From the NCBI RefSeq assembly GCF_027587195.1, contig NZ_JAPDDP010000027.1, forward strand, positions 1 through 64,000: a stretch of DNA of 64,000 nt. Reading direction: 5' to 3'. A model generated the notes under the pieces. The model worked only from the letters and a program-made list of their open reading frames with translations, had not been told where the DNA came from and searched no databases. The position numbers were made by a program, and so were the translations under genes. Shown here one piece after another: positions 17,801 through 25,646 of this stretch (its first letter is position 1; every line of letters begins with the position of its first letter). This stretch comes from Solirubrobacter phytolaccae (GTDB lineage: Bacteria; Actinomycetota; Thermoleophilia; Solirubrobacterales; Solirubrobacteraceae).

Positions 17801-20145
17801 GTGCCGTTGCCGTCGAAGTCCCACGCGTACGTGAGCGGCGTGCCGTCCGGGTCGAGGGAGCCCTCGGCCGAGAACTTGACCGTCAGCGGCGCCGGGCCGG
17901 ACGTCTTGTCGGCCGTGGCCTTGACGATCGGCGAGCGGGCGCCCTGGACGTAGTCGATCCGGTAGACCGCCGAGTTCGCGTCGCCCTGGAAGAAGCCGCC
18001 CGTGCCGTAGTCGAGCACGTACAGCGCGCCGTCCGGGCCGAACTGCATGTCGATCGGCTGCTTGATCGGGAAGCCCTGGAACCAGGTCTCGACCGTCGGG
18101 AACGTCAGGTCGGCGGTGCCGCCGGTGAACGTCTTGATCCACGCGCGGCCGTACTCGTAGGCGAAGTTCTTGCCGTCGAAGTAGGCGGGGAACTTCGTCG
18201 TGGACGGGTTGGCGGCGTTGTACTGGTAGGTCGGGCCGCCCATCGGGGACTCCGAGCCCGAGCCGAACTCGGGGATCGAGCCGCCGTCGTAGTCGATCCA
18301 GGCCGGGACGGCCGCGGGGATGTCGACGAGGCCGGTGTTGAAGCGCGACTCGTTCTTGAGCGCGGCGCAGTTGAACTTGCCGCCGGTCTGCGTGCCGAAG
18401 TCGTAGTCGTTGTAGGCCTGGTTCTTGCCGATGCAGTAAGGCCAGCCGTAGTTGCCGGGCTGCTTGATCAGGTTGAACTCGACCAGGCCGCCCGGGCCGC
18501 GGTTCGCGTTGGCGGCGCCGGCGTCGGGGCCGTACTCGCCGAGGTAGATGTAGCCGGTCTTCTTGTCGACCGAGAAGCGGAACGGGTTGCGGAAGCCCAT
18601 GGCGTAGATCTCGGGCTTGGTGCCCATCGTGCCGGGCGTGAACATGTTGCCGGCCGGGATCGTGTAGGTGCCGTCCTCGGCGACCTTGATCCGGAGCACC
18701 TTGCCGCGGAGGTCGTTCGTGTTGCCGGCGGTGCGGCGCGCGTCGAACGCGGGGTTCTTGTTCGCGCGGTCGTCGAGCGGCGCGTAGCCGTCGGACGAGA
18801 ACGGGTTGGAGTCGTCGCCCGTGACGACGTACAGGTTGCCCTGCGCGTCGAAGTCCATGTCGCCGCCGACGTGGCAGCACTGGCCGCGGTCGGTCGGGAT
18901 CTGGAGGATCTTCTGCTCGGACGCGAGGTCGAGCTTGTTGTCGTCACCGAGCTTGAAGCGCGAGACCTGGTTGTAGCCCTTGTACGGCGCGAACGCGGCG
19001 TCGTTGCCGTCGGTCGGCGCGTCGGTCAGCGGCGTGGTCAGGCGCGGGGCGTAGAAGAGGTAGACCCACTTGTTCTGCGTGAAGTTGGGGTCGACCGCGA
19101 CGCCCTGCAGGCCGTCCTCGTCGTGCGAGTAGACGTTGATCGTCGCGGCCAGCGAGGTGACCGAGTTCGGCGTCGTGATGAAGACGCGGCCGTCACGGGC
19201 GGTGTGCAGGACGCGGCGGTCCGGCAGCACGTCGAGGGAGATCGGCTCGCCGATCTTGTCGGCGCCCTTGGCCAGCGTGGCGATCTCGAAGTCGTCCGTG
19301 GACGGGGTGCGCTGGCGCTCCGGCCCGCAGTCCGCGTCGACGTTCTTGGCGGCGGTCTTCAGGCCACCGAGGAGGTGCTTGAGCGCGTCCGGCTCGGAGA
19401 AGGTCGCCTGCGTGTGGCCGATGCCCGTGTACCAGGCGCGGCCACCGTCGAAGTTGGTGCACCAGGCGATCGGGTGGTCGTCGGCCGCGGCGGAGTCGTC
19501 CACCTCGTCGTAGGTCGACTCGTCGACCGTCGCCAGAACGTGGACGCCGCTCGTGCGCGGCGAGTAGTCCGGGATGTTCGGCTGGTTGCCGTTGACCACC
19601 GGGTTGTTCGGCTTCTGGAAGTTGTACCACTCGTCATTGCGCGTCCAGGCGGCCGGGATGCCCGTCGTGGAGGGCTCGTCGCCGTCCTCGATGCGGATCG
19701 TCGCCTGCGGCGTGCCGTTCGGGTGGTTGCGGAAGTACGCGCCCACCATCTGGCCGTAGTAGGGCCACGTGTACTCGGTGTCCGAGGCGGCGTGGACGCC
19801 GACCCAGCCGCCACCGGCGTGCATGTAGCGCTCGAACGCGTCCTGCTGGTCCTTGTTGAGGATGTCGCCCGTCGTCGACATGAAGACGATGACGTCGTAC
19901 TGGGCGAGGTTCGCATCGGTGAAGACGGCCGCGTCCTCGCTGGCGTCGACCGTGAAGTTGTTTTCCGTCCCGAGCTTCTGGATCGCCGCGATGCCCTGCG
20001 GGATCGAGTCGTGACGGAAGCCGGCGGTCTTCGAGAAGACCAGCACCTTGGACAGCGGATCAGCCGCGTGCGCGGGCGCCGCGCTGAACGCGCAGGCGAG
20101 AATGGCAACGAGCAGTGCAACGACTGCTCCACCTCTGGAACGCAA
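14836..20145 (-). CDS. Giant secreted multidomain protein: ThuA - sugar dehydrogenase propeller - PKD - CBM6 - PKD - two ConA-like - PKD
   Basis: 1769 residues from TTG 20145, chosen because AGGAGGAG lies 7 bases upstream; the longer GTG 20175 would put this site inside the gene. A signal peptide ends at APAHA. Order: ThuA-like domain (VLVFSKTAGFRHDSI...GHTQATF, about 30-270); a glucose/sorbosone-dehydrogenase six-bladed propeller (ISLDVLPDRRVLHTARDGRV, GQCCHVGGDMDFD, YLGEYGPDAG, about 285-740); PKD (PLTYAWDFDGNGTTDST); an Ig-like region; CBM6-like (NGRMGYTDVGDYLRFDKI); PKD (VTYAWNFG); two concanavalin-like domains of about 180 residues sharing the PxGxWxAxTKV pattern; a last PKD (LTYAWDLDGNGTVDST); and a final strand-rich domain. 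It is probably an extracellular enzyme attacking a polysaccharide-linked sugar, but no substrate can be read. Confidence 0.88.
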   Translation of the reverse strand: MRSRGGAVVALLVAILACAFSAAPAHAADPLSKVLVFSKTAGFRHDSIPQGIAAIQKLGTENNFTVDASEDAAVFTDANLAQYDVIVFMSTTGDILNKDQQDAFERYMHAGGGWVGVHAASDTEYTWPYYGQMVGAYFRNHPNGTPQATIRIEDGDEPSTTGIPAAWTRNDEWYNFQKPNNPVVNGNQPNIPDYSPRTSGVHVLATVDESTYDEVDDSAAADDHPIAWCTNFDGGRAWYTGIGHTQATFSEPDALKHLLGGLKTAAKNVDADCGPERQRTPSTDDFEIATLAKGADKIGEPISLDVLPDRRVLHTARDGRVFITTPNSVTSLAATINVYSHDEDGLQGVAVDPNFTQNKWVYLFYAPRLTTPLTDAPTDGNDAAFAPYKGYNQVSRFKLGDDNKLDLASEQKILQIPTDRGQCCHVGGDMDFDAQGNLYVVTGDDSNPFSSDGYAPLDDRANKNPAFDARRTAGNTNDLRGKVLRIKVAEDGTYTIPAGNMFTPGTMGTKPEIYAMGFRNPFRFSVDKKTGYIYLGEYGPDAGAANANRGPGGLVEFNLIKQPGNYGWPYCIGKNQAYNDYDFGTQTGGKFNCAALKNESRFNTGLVDIPAAVPAWIDYDGGSIPEFGSGSESPMGGPTYQYNAANPSTTKFPAYFDGKNFAYEYGRAWIKTFTGGTADLTFPTVETWFQGFPIKQPIDMQFGPDGALYVLDYGTGGFFQGDANSAVYRIDYVQGARSPIVKATADKTSGPAPLTVKFSAEGSLDPDGTPLTYAWDFDGNGTTDSTAISPTYTYTTAGKRTATLTIKDATGQEAFDSFNITAGNTAPTVKVNLPAQGAFFEYGDKIKYTVTVTDPEDGTIDCSKVLVNTALGHNDHSHGDQSLTGCSGEFTIPAAWEDKTQHVWYIVSAQYTDKTTGLELTSSNQVELEWKTLQGEQADVNSGFTPNLAASGAGGNGRMGYTDVGDYLRFDKINMVGIDSVTFRTSGTAAGRIELHADSPTGPLVANVPVTASGDWEQYLVQAPAAITDPGGTRDLYVVAATTGFDIDELTFNGPGANGNAAPNLTATATPLTGAAPLKVDFTASAVDPEGKAVTYAWNFGVPGATATTATASYTYTQRGLYTATVTATDADGRATSKSFPIEVLGTCPGTDTFTGSTLDRTVWPTITREDAANYKVENGVLKINAVAGDLWTGAVTAKNVVSRPAPAGVWTATTKVSLAQVANGEQAAIILNQGTAEIYKAAFIRTAEGRNVEFVGLRSGADAYVARSALFPTSAGNTVYLRMQSDGTNLTVWFSRDGVNFTQVGTPQPLDRMTSPLLGISAFNGTAGTPASFEWFNLSTASDEFDGTSVSDCRWTTVLRPVAGETRVVDGELQIDAIDGDLYNGVDTAKNVLLQPAPQAGKWEAVTKVKIAQGGSYEQGGLVLYKDPKNFLKLMLMDTEGDGFRIEFGQDINGATTNVSSRDRSGALPANANTTGVWLKMSSDGTNVSAAWSMDGVTWTAFSIGKPLASLAGAKIGIAGYHGNGQPARFDFFRLGSGVPANRAPVISAATATPNTGTAPLKPQYDVTATDPDGDTLTYAWDLDGNGTVDSTVKNPTTTFATAGTYTAKVTVSDGKLTAEKTVVVTVEGAAVTAPFELGSDVPPTLGLTLGTTATFPTFVPGVTRDYTATTQATVVSTAGDAALSVNDPGAAKTGYLTNGTYSLPKPLQVKAGTGQWQGIPSALVSWTGPVGKTTVDLAFQQSIAESDALRSGRYSTTLVFTLSTTTP

Positions 20146-20166
20146 GAAGACTCTCCTCCTCGATTG

Positions 20167-20192
20167 CGCGTCCACGAATCCTTGTGGACGCG
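20167..20192. promoter_or_regulatory. Inverted repeat in the leader of the giant gene
   Basis: CGCGTCCAC and GTGGACGCG (perfect 9-bp arms, 8-base loop) lie just upstream of the AGGAGGAG site of the 14836-20145 gene. In RNA it forms a hairpin that ends about 6 bases before that site, so it may tune translation or mRNA stability. It also covers the alternative GTG start. Confidence 0.5.
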
Positions 20193-20204
20193 AAGGTCCG
20201 CAAA

Positions 20205-20244
20205 ATTATCACGGTTTTATCGAGGGTTGGACGAATGTTCGTCC
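20205..20244 (-). promoter_or_regulatory. Candidate promoter and overlapping operator of the giant gene
   Basis: On the minus strand GATAAT (20210-20205) could be the -10. The perfect dyad GGACGAA-TG-TTCGTCC (20229-20244) covers the expected -35 position, as a repressor operator would. The dyad does not fit LexA boxes. Confidence 0.4.
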
Positions 20245-20312
20245 AGGACTTGACTTAAGTGGCGCGTCCGGCCGTGGTTACACGTTTACGTAGGAAGCAA
20301 ACGCTTTCCGCG

Positions 20313-21263
20313 TCAGCGTGCGACGACACGGATCGTGCGTTCGAGGCGCCCGTCGACGTAGACGCGGACGGTCAGCTTGCCGCTGCGGTAGGGAGCCGCG
20401 ATCGCCTTCGTGCCCTCGGCATGGAAGCCGGATTCGTGCTTGCGCTTGCCGCCGCCGACGACGGTCACCGCGACCTCGCAGCGGGCGGGGCAGGTCACGC
20501 TCCCGAGCCGGAGCTTGCCGTCGAGGCGGAACGGCCGCTCGCGCAGCGTGAGCGTGAACGCGGGCTTGATCGGCCCGAGCGGCGCGGACAGCTGCGTTCG
20601 CGGTTCGGGCTTGAAGTCCCACGGACGGTCGTCGTTCCACGGCCCCGGCTTCGCGATCACGGGAACGGGGATCCCCCGCCGGTCGCTGGGGGACGGGTCC
20701 TGGCTCACGAACAGGAAGAAGCCCGCGAGCGCATCCGGGATGGGACGGCCGTCGGACCGGCGGTCCGTGATCGTGTCGCAGGCGGAGCCGCACGCCCTGA
20801 GGTAAGCGGGCAACGAGTGGCAGCCGGTCGCGGTCGTCGTCCGGCAGGCGAACACGCGGATCTCGTTCCGGGTGTCGCCCCATCCGCCCTGCCAGGTTCC
20901 GGCCGTCCACACGGCCCGGGCACGGGCCACGGCCGGGCCGGTGATCGCGGGCGGCGTCGCCGCCGTGACCTGGCCCTGCCACGCCGGGCTCCGATCGGTC
21001 CCCAGCTCAGCCGTCCGCACCTCGAACGTCGTGCCCACCGCGGTCTCACCGGGCGCGAAGGCCCTGCGGTCGTGCTCGCTCGTGTTCCAGCCGCCCTCCA
21101 CGCACGGCGTGCCGCCGGGCGGGCAGACGAAGACCTGATCCTGGCTGCCGGTGTGCGTCGTGATCAGCGGCTGACCGTCGGCGGTCAGCCGCCAGGCGGC
21201 GTCAGCGGAGGCGGGTAGGGCAAGGGCGACGAGCAGCGCCGCGAGGAGCACGCGTCCAGGCAT
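20313..21263 (-). CDS. Secreted protein, paralogue of the 13731-14738 product
   Basis: A 316-residue exported protein (ATG 21263) with signal MPGRVLLAALLVALALPASADA. It shares the domain order, cysteine pairs and C-terminal domain of the 13731-14738 product (for example TFEVRTAELGTDRSPAWQGQV against TFELRRDGAVLERSPTWRGQV). It lies upstream of the giant ThuA gene on the same strand, with 167 bases of promoter-like DNA between. A small hairpin (GGAAAGC-GUUU-GCUUCC on the minus strand, 20293-20309) directly follows its stop and may end transcription. Function unknown; it may partner the giant enzyme. Confidence 0.82.
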   Translation of the reverse strand: MPGRVLLAALLVALALPASADAAWRLTADGQPLITTHTGSQDQVFVCPPGGTPCVEGGWNTSEHDRRAFAPGETAVGTTFEVRTAELGTDRSPAWQGQVTAATPPAITGPAVARARAVWTAGTWQGGWGDTRNEIRVFACRTTTATGCHSLPAYLRACGSACDTITDRRSDGRPIPDALAGFFLFVSQDPSPSDRRGIPVPVIAKPGPWNDDRPWDFKPEPRTQLSAPLGPIKPAFTLTLRERPFRLDGKLRLGSVTCPARCEVAVTVVGGGKRKHESGFHAEGTKAIAAPYRSGKLTVRVYVDGRLERTIRVVAR

Positions 21264-21311
21264 GCGGCCAAGCTAGCGCCGACGCGCCACTCTCGAACCT
21301 CGAACGGTCGG

Positions 21312-22691
21312 CTAGTCGCGATCGGGGTTCTTGACCCCGTCCGGACCCGCTTCCAGCAGCGCCACGCACTCGATGTGCGGGGTCTGCGGGAACATGTCGA
21401 CCGGGCGGACCTTCTTGAGCTGGTACCCGGCCTCGACGAGCTGCGCGGCGTTGGGCGCGAGCGTCGTCGGGTTGCAGGAGACGTAGACGATCCGCGACGG
21501 GGCGGCGTCGACGATCCGGCGCACGATCTTGGCCGAGAGGCCCGCGCGCGGCGGGTCGATCACGGCGAGGTCGGGCTTGCCCTCGGCCTCCACCAGGTCG
21601 CGCAGCGCGAGGCGCGCGTCGCCGGCGTAGAAGTTCGCGTTCTGGATGTCGTTGAGCTTCGCGTTGGCGATCGCGTCGGCGACGGCGGGCGCGACGATCT
21701 CCAGGCCGGTCACGTGGCGGGCGCGGGTGGCCAGCGTCAGCGCGATCGTGCCGATGCCCGAGTACAGGTCGAAGACCTTCTCGTGGCCGCGCAGCCCGGC
21801 GTACTCGAGCGCGACGTCGTAGAGCTTGTGCGCCATCTCGGTGTTCGTCTGGAAGAACGCCTCGGGCGAGATCAGGAAGTCCAGCGTGTTGATCTTGTCG
21901 ACGAGCTGGGGCGCGCCGGCGAGCAGTGTCGTCTCGCCGCCCGTCGTGGTCTCGCCCAGGTCGGCGGTCTGCGTCCACCAGAGGCCGTCGCAGTCGACCG
22001 CGTCGATGAAGCCGTCGACGTCGAGCTTGCCGGGCGAGGTGATCAGGCGCACCTGCGTCTGCCCGGTCATCCGGCCCTCGCGGATCACGAGGTTGCGCAG
22101 GAAGCCGCGCTGGTCGCGGCGATCCCACGGCATCAGGCCGTTGCAGAACTTCAGGACCTGCCGGCGCAGCTCGTTGACCTTCTCGGAGGCGAGCATGCAG
22201 TCGTCCATCGGGACGATGTCGTTCCAGCGGCCGGGCGCGTGGAAGCCGCACACGAGCTCGCCCTCGGGGCCGGAGCCGAACGAGAACTCGAACTTGTTGC
22301 GGTACCGCCACTCCTGCTCGGCGGGGACGATCGGCTCGATCTCGAACCCGTCCAGCTTCCCGATCCGGCGCAGCGCGTCCTCGACCTGCTCGGCCTTGAC
22401 CTCGAGCTGCTTCGCGTACGGCATGACCTGCCACGGCGCGCCCGGATGGTCGGCGACCGGCGCGATCCGGTCCGGGGACGGTTCCACGACCTCCACCACG
22501 CGAGCCTCGGCGTAGGCGCGCTTGGCCTTGCCGACCTCGGCCTTGACCCGGTCACCCGGGACCCCACCGGCGACGAAGAGCACGTAGCCGCCCTCGGTGC
22601 GGGCGACGCCGTTCCCGCCGTGGGCGAGGGAATCGATGGTGAGTTCAAGCACGTCGCCGCGCGAGGGTCGAGTCGAAGTTGGCGAAGACAT
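21312..22691 (-). CDS. Class I SAM-dependent RNA (uracil-5-)-methyltransferase, TrmA/RlmD family
   Basis: 459 residues from ATG 22691. The N-terminal TRAM domain (LELTIDSLAHGGNGVARTEGG) binds RNA. The catalytic domain shows FFQTNTEMA, the SAM loop FDLYSGIGTIAL, VIDPPRAGL, and YVSCNPTTLAPN with the nucleophilic cysteine; the C-terminal FPQTPHIECVALLE holds the general-base glutamate. The enzyme makes 5-methyluridine in rRNA or tRNA. The CGGC stretch that helps hold the [4Fe-4S] cluster in RlmD is replaced by GAPWQVMPYAKQLE, so this is a cluster-less variant. It is divergent from map with only 21 bases between the starts. Confidence 0.92.
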   Translation of the reverse strand: MSSPTSTRPSRGDVLELTIDSLAHGGNGVARTEGGYVLFVAGGVPGDRVKAEVGKAKRAYAEARVVEVVEPSPDRIAPVADHPGAPWQVMPYAKQLEVKAEQVEDALRRIGKLDGFEIEPIVPAEQEWRYRNKFEFSFGSGPEGELVCGFHAPGRWNDIVPMDDCMLASEKVNELRRQVLKFCNGLMPWDRRDQRGFLRNLVIREGRMTGQTQVRLITSPGKLDVDGFIDAVDCDGLWWTQTADLGETTTGGETTLLAGAPQLVDKINTLDFLISPEAFFQTNTEMAHKLYDVALEYAGLRGHEKVFDLYSGIGTIALTLATRARHVTGLEIVAPAVADAIANAKLNDIQNANFYAGDARLALRDLVEAEGKPDLAVIDPPRAGLSAKIVRRIVDAAPSRIVYVSCNPTTLAPNAAQLVEAGYQLKKVRPVDMFPQTPHIECVALLEAGPDGVKNPDRD

Positions 22692-22712
22692 GGGATGTGT
22701 GAGGATGACAGG

Positions 22713-23447
22713 GTGTCCATCGACTCCCCTGATGAGCTGGCCGCTCTGCGCGCCGCCGGCCGCGTCGTCGCCGAGGCGATCCGCGAGATGGCCCGTCGCG
22801 TCCGCCCCGGCGTGAGCACGGGCGAGCTCGACGACGTCGCCGCGCAGGTCTTCAAGCGCTACGGCGCGCGCTCGGGCCCGCAGCTCGACTACGACTTCCC
22901 CGGCGTCACGTGCCTCTCCGTCGACGACGAGGCCGTGCACGGCATCCCCGGTCCGCGCCGACTGCGCGAGGGGCAGCTGATCAAGCTCGACGTGACCGCC
23001 GAGCTGGACGGCTTCTACGCCGACGCCTGCCGCACCGTCCCCGTCGGACGCGTGCGCCCGCGCGAGCAGCGCCTGATGGCGGCGTCGCAGTCCGCTTTGA
23101 AGCGCGGCCTCGAGGCGGCGACGGCCGGCGTGAACGTCGGCGTCGTCGGCAAGGCCGTCAACGACGAGGTCAGCCGCCGCGGGTTCAGCGTGATCGAGGA
23201 GCTCGCGGGCCACGGCATCGGCCGCAAGATCCACGAGGAGCCCGACGTCCCGAACATCGACTGGGACGGCCCGACGCTCACCGACGGCCTCGTGATCACG
23301 ATCGAGCCGATCATCGCGGCCGGCGACGGCGAGGTCTACATGCACGACGACGGCTGGACCGTGAAGACCTACGACGGCTCCTCGTGCGCGCACTTCGAGC
23401 ACACGATCGTGATCACGGAAGCCGCCCCGATCCTCCTGACGGCATGA
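22713..23447 (+). CDS. map: Methionine aminopeptidase, type I
   Basis: Removes the N-terminal methionine from nascent proteins. 244 residues from GTG 22713, with GAGG about 8 bases upstream. All expected residues are present: the histidine in CLSVDDEAVHGIP, metal-ligand aspartates in KLDVTAELDGFYADACRTV, the histidine in LAGHGIGRKIHEEP, and glutamates in ITIEPI and FEHTIVIT. It is a stand-alone copy, not in a secY-adk-map ribosomal operon. The following aldo/keto reductase start overlaps its stop (ATGA). Confidence 0.96.
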   Translation: MSIDSPDELAALRAAGRVVAEAIREMARRVRPGVSTGELDDVAAQVFKRYGARSGPQLDYDFPGVTCLSVDDEAVHGIPGPRRLREGQLIKLDVTAELDGFYADACRTVPVGRVRPREQRLMAASQSALKRGLEAATAGVNVGVVGKAVNDEVSRRGFSVIEELAGHGIGRKIHEEPDVPNIDWDGPTLTDGLVITIEPIIAAGDGEVYMHDDGWTVKTYDGSSCAHFEHTIVITEAAPILLTA

Positions 23448-24373
23448 CGGTCGTCCCCGGGAGGCTCGGCCTCGGCTGCATGGGCATGACGTGGGCCTAC
23501 GGCGCCGCGGACCGCGACGACGCCGAGTCGATCCGCGTGATCCACCGCGCCGCGGAGCTCGGCGTGACGCTGCTCGACACGGCCGACATGTACGGGCCGT
23601 TCACGAACGAGACGCTGGTGGGCAAGGCCATCGCCGGCCGCCGCGACGACTACTTCGTCGCCACCAAGTGCGGGCTCGTGGTCGAGGACGCCGCCGAGTA
23701 CGTCCTCGCCAAGGACGGGCGGCCCGAGCACGTGCGCGAGGCCGTCGACGGCTCGCTGCAGCGGCTCGGGATCGACCACATCGACCTCTACCAGCTGCAC
23801 CGCGTCGACCCGGAGGTCCCGCTCGAGGAGACCTGGGGCGCGATGGCCTCGCTCGTCACCGAGGGCAAGGTCCGCGCGCTCGGGCTGTCCGAGGTGAGCG
23901 TGGAGGAGATCGAGCGCGCGCACGCGATCCACCCGGTGGCGTCCGTGCAGTCGGAGGGCTCGCTGTGGACGCGGATCGCGTTCGAGGCCGTCGTGCCGTG
24001 GTGCGTCGCCAACGACGCCGCGTTCCTGCCGTTCGCCCCGCTCGGCCGCGGGTTCCTGACCGGCGCGCTGAAGCCGCAGAGCTTCCCGGCGGGTGACTTC
24101 CGCAAGAACAACCCGCGCTTCCAGCCTGAGGCGATGGACGCCAACCAGGCGCTGGTGGCGAAGGTGATCGAGGTCGCGGAGCGGCGTGAGGTCACCCCCG
24201 CGCAGGTCGCGCTCGCGTGGCTGCTGGCTCAGGGCTCGTGCGTCGTCCCGATCCCCGGCACGAAGAAGGTCTCGCGCCTGGAGGAGAACGCGGCGGCGGC
24301 GAGCGTGACGCTCACCGCCGAGGACCTCGCGGAGCTCGACGAGCTCCCCGAGGCGGTTGGCTCGCGTTACTGA
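23444..24373 (+). CDS. Aldo/keto reductase
   Basis: A 309-residue NADPH-dependent reductase with a TIM barrel. The tetrad is complete: Asp and Tyr in LLDTADMYGP, Lys in YFVATKCGL, and His in LYQLHRVD. The coenzyme loop is PIPGTKKVSRLEENA. It belongs to the plant-auxin-induced/AKR13-like branch with LGLGCMGMTWAYG at the start. The ATG overlaps the map stop by 4 bases (ATGA), so the two are translationally coupled. It ends 7 bases inside the opposite-strand small gene. Confidence 0.93.
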   Translation: MTVVPGRLGLGCMGMTWAYGAADRDDAESIRVIHRAAELGVTLLDTADMYGPFTNETLVGKAIAGRRDDYFVATKCGLVVEDAAEYVLAKDGRPEHVREAVDGSLQRLGIDHIDLYQLHRVDPEVPLEETWGAMASLVTEGKVRALGLSEVSVEEIERAHAIHPVASVQSEGSLWTRIAFEAVVPWCVANDAAFLPFAPLGRGFLTGALKPQSFPAGDFRKNNPRFQPEAMDANQALVAKVIEVAERREVTPAQVALAWLLAQGSCVVPIPGTKKVSRLEENAAAASVTLTAEDLAELDELPEAVGSRY

Positions 24374-24735
24374 TCGAGCCGCGAGTCGGTGGCGTTGAGC
24401 ACCGTCTTGCGGTTCGCGTTGCGGCGCTCGTAGTCACGCACGCGGCGCAGGTCCACCGTCTCGAGCGCGTCGAGCTGGGACACGATCTGCGCCGCGGTCA
24501 GGTCGTCGTAGTCGGCGATGGGGAACTCGTCCTCGCCGACCCCGATCGCGGCCTTGACCTCCTGCAGCACCCGGTCGGCGGGCGCCGAGATCGCGCGCCG
24601 CACGATCTCCGACATCAGCTCGGCCGCGTCGTCGCGGGTCATCCGGCCGCGGCGGACCGCGTCGTCGAGCGTGTCCTGCAGGCGCTCACGCGTGATCACC
24701 ATCACGTCGAGCGGGTTCTTGAGCTGCGGGGACAT
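24367..24735 (-). CDS. Small helical protein downstream of argF, unknown function
   Basis: 122 residues from ATG 24735. Mostly charged helix: ITRERLQDTLDDAVRRGRMTRDDAAELMSEIV, then a second acidic helix and a basic tail RRVRDYERRNANRKTVLN. It looks like a phasin- or coiled-coil-type polypeptide, but I recognise no family with certainty. It starts 14 bases after the argF stop on the same strand and is likely co-transcribed with argF. Confidence 0.72.
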   Translation of the reverse strand: MSPQLKNPLDVMVITRERLQDTLDDAVRRGRMTRDDAAELMSEIVRRAISAPADRVLQEVKAAIGVGEDEFPIADYDDLTAAQIVSQLDALETVDLRRVRDYERRNANRKTVLNATDSRLDQ

Positions 24736-24749
24736 CGGGCCGATCCTGC

Positions 24750-25646
24750 CTACCCCTCGTCCGCCGGGGGCGAAACGAGGAGTTCGAGCAGCGCCTTCTG
24801 GGCGTGGCGGCGGTTCTCGGCCTGGTCCCAGATCCGCTGGCGGTCGCCGTAGAGCACGGACTCGGTGATCTCCTCGCCCGGATGCGCCGGAAGGCAGTGC
24901 AAGGCGATCGCGCCGTCGTTGGCGTGATCGAGCAGCGCGTCGGTGATCGCGTAGTCGGCGAGCGCCTCGCGGCGGGCGGCGGCGGAGCTCTCGTCGTCGC
25001 TCATGCTCACCCACACGTCGGTGTAGACGGCGTCGGCACCCTTGACCGCCTCGACCGGGTCGGTGAACAGCTTCGCCGGCGTGTCGGTGATCTGGTAGCC
25101 GTCCGGCGCGGCGATCCGCACCTCCATACCGGCGATGTCGCCGACCACGGCCAGCGAGCGCGCGACGTTGTTGCCGTCGCCGACGTACGTGATCACGCGG
25201 CCGCTGAGCTCCCCGAACGTCTCCTTCAGCGTGAGCAGGTCGGCGATCGCCTGGCACGGGTGATGCCCCGGGCTCAGCATGTTCACCACGGGGACGGTCG
25301 CGTGCTCGGCCAGCCCGTTCAGCTCGTCCTCGTTGCCCGTGCGCAGGCCGATGATCTCGCTGTGGCGGGAGAGGATGTACGCGGTGTCGCGCACGGACTC
25401 GCCGCGCGTGAGCTGCATCTCGTCCGGGCGCAGGATCATCGGGTGCCCGCCCAGCTCGAACACGCCGGACTCGAACGACGTCCGCGTGCGGGTGGACGGC
25501 TTGTTGAACACCAGCGCGACGGTGCGGCCCTCGAGTGCACGCGAGGACAGCGGAGCCTCCTTGAGCGCGGCCGCTCGATGCAGGAGGAGTGAGAGCCGCG
25601 GCGCGTCCAGCTCGGCGCCGGTGATGAAGTGTTGGGGTGCTGGCAT
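24750..25646 (-). CDS. argF: Ornithine carbamoyltransferase
   Basis: Arginine biosynthesis: carbamoyl phosphate plus ornithine gives citrulline. 298 residues. The carbamoyl-phosphate motif is FNKPSTRTRTSFE, followed by GHHPCQAIADLLTL and the ornithine motif HCLPAHPGEEI. ATG 25646 has GAGG about 10 bases upstream. No other arg gene is near. The start codon lies inside the 5' end of the divergent EEP gene (10-base overlap), so the two promoters must lie in each other's coding sequence. Confidence 0.95.
   Translation of the reverse strand: MPAPQHFITGAELDAPRLSLLLHRAAALKEAPLSSRALEGRTVALVFNKPSTRTRTSFESGVFELGGHPMILRPDEMQLTRGESVRDTAYILSRHSEIIGLRTGNEDELNGLAEHATVPVVNMLSPGHHPCQAIADLLTLKETFGELSGRVITYVGDGNNVARSLAVVGDIAGMEVRIAAPDGYQITDTPAKLFTDPVEAVKGADAVYTDVWVSMSDDESSAAARREALADYAITDALLDHANDGAIALHCLPAHPGEEITESVLYGDRQRIWDQAENRRHAQKALLELLVSPPADEG

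Noticed and set aside
20229-20244. LexA/SOS box
   Set aside because: The half-sites are GAA-TG-TTC without the four-base spacing of GAAC-N4-GTTC, so it is a different dyad.
15577-20253. A 1558-codon open frame on the plus strand opposite the giant ThuA gene
   Set aside because: It is an antisense shadow caused by GC-rich third positions; composition is Arg/Val/Asp-rich without domains. The minus-strand frame has clear domains.
24217-24852. Plus-strand frame over the end of the aldo/keto reductase and the small gene
   Set aside because: No domain match; both strands are already explained by the reductase and the argF-linked small gene.
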